Below are positions 13,756-13,871 of a stretch of DNA of 13,871 nt, piece by piece (the first letter of the stretch is position 1; each line of letters starts with the position of its first letter). The notes beneath the pieces are model-generated. The model saw nothing but the letters and a program-made list of their open reading frames with translations, did not search any database and was not told where the DNA came from. The translations under genes were made by a program, and so were the position numbers. Location: contig CAJUBT010000016.1 in NCBI GenBank assembly GCA_910584815.1, forward strand, positions 19,572 to 33,442, given 5' to 3'. Source of the DNA: an uncultured Christensenella sp. GTDB lineage: Bacteria > Bacillota > Clostridia > Christensenellales > UBA1242.

Positions 13756-13760
13756 AATAA

Positions 13761-13797
13761 AAAAAACACTTTACAATTAAAACGTAAAGTGTTTTTT
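13761..13797. terminator. Strong bidirectional terminator after the XRE gene
   Basis: AAAAAACACTTTAC (13761-13774) pairs perfectly with GTAAAGTGTTTTTT (13784-13797) around a nine-base loop. T tracts follow on both strands, so it fits between convergent genes. Confidence 0.92.
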
Positions 13798-13818
13798 AAT
13801 AGTTTAAATTTAATTATG

Positions 13819-13871
13819 TTATGCGGTAAATCTTCTTAAATTTGTCCACATTTTAAGAAGGTCATCGTTTG
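13819..13871 (-). CDS. Possible 3' end of a minus-strand gene, cut by the window edge
   Basis: On the minus strand one frame runs from the window edge as NDDLLKMWTNLRRFTA and stops with TAA at 13821-13819. It ends about 20 bases from the bidirectional terminator at 13761-13797, as expected for a gene convergent with the XRE gene. Sixteen codons are too few to name a product or to be sure it is coding. The same bases also form a hairpin (13832-13860). Confidence 0.35.
   Translation of the reverse strand, partial: NDDLLKMWTNLRRFTA
13832..13860. repeat. Inverted repeat at the window end
   Basis: CTTCTTAAA (13832-13840) and TTTAAGAAG (13852-13860) are perfect 9-base inverted arms around 11 bases. 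No T tract follows on either strand, so it is not a normal terminator. It may be part of a coding end or a site whose context lies beyond the window. Confidence 0.6.

Noticed and set aside
13832..13860. Intrinsic terminator at the window end
   Set aside because: The hairpin is not followed by a T tract on either strand, and a much stronger terminator lies at 13761-13797.
1350..13871. Alternative genetic code with TGA as Trp
   Set aside because: Trp codons are TGG in all conserved proteins, and ruvB ends normally in TGA.

Overview
The window is very A+T-rich DNA with short Shine-Dalgarno sites (AGGAGG, GGGG, GAGG), mostly TAA stops, TGG for Trp and TGA used as a stop, so the genetic code is standard. 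An oxygen-sensitive class III ribonucleotide reductase, a ruvC-ruvA-ruvB-queA block (Bacillus-type Firmicutes usually use RecU in place of RuvC) and a FloA-type flotillin together suggest an anaerobic, Clostridia-like Firmicute. It is most likely an uncultured low-GC gut-type lineage. This assignment is inference from gene content. No rRNA, tRNA, CRISPR array or transposase was found.

Layout: (1) Bases 1-70 are five copies of a 14-bp tandem repeat, directly before a membrane-anchored ComEC-like metallo-beta-lactamase protein (108-1349). (2) A 442-bp regulatory gap holds a perfect 26-bp palindrome followed by T7 and a good promoter. It leads into nrdD and nrdG (1792-4711), which supply dNTPs without oxygen. 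(3) A Nudix hydrolase is a single unit with its own -10 and terminator (4877-5332). (4) A floA-like flotillin (5617-6633) is followed by an unrecognised one-pass membrane protein with a long N/Q/S-rich tail (6730-7860). They probably form one operon, ended by a strong hairpin at 8075. (5) A SUFU-domain protein (8260-8958) stands alone with its own promoter and terminator. (6) ruvC, ruvA, ruvB and queA (9314-12752) share one direction and one good promoter: Holliday-junction processing plus queuosine tRNA modification. (7) A small accessory-looking module follows: a SLOG/DprA-like protein on the minus strand (12847-13266), divergent from an XRE-type repressor (13429-13755). The last bases may hold the 3' end of another minus-strand gene.

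Most of the window is ordinary core metabolism and repair. The points that deserve attention are the flotillin with an unknown membrane partner, the likely homopolymer frameshift that removes the C-terminus of the SLOG protein, the inverted repeat placed exactly over the XRE promoter, the palindrome before nrdD, and the tandem repeat before the ComEC-like gene.
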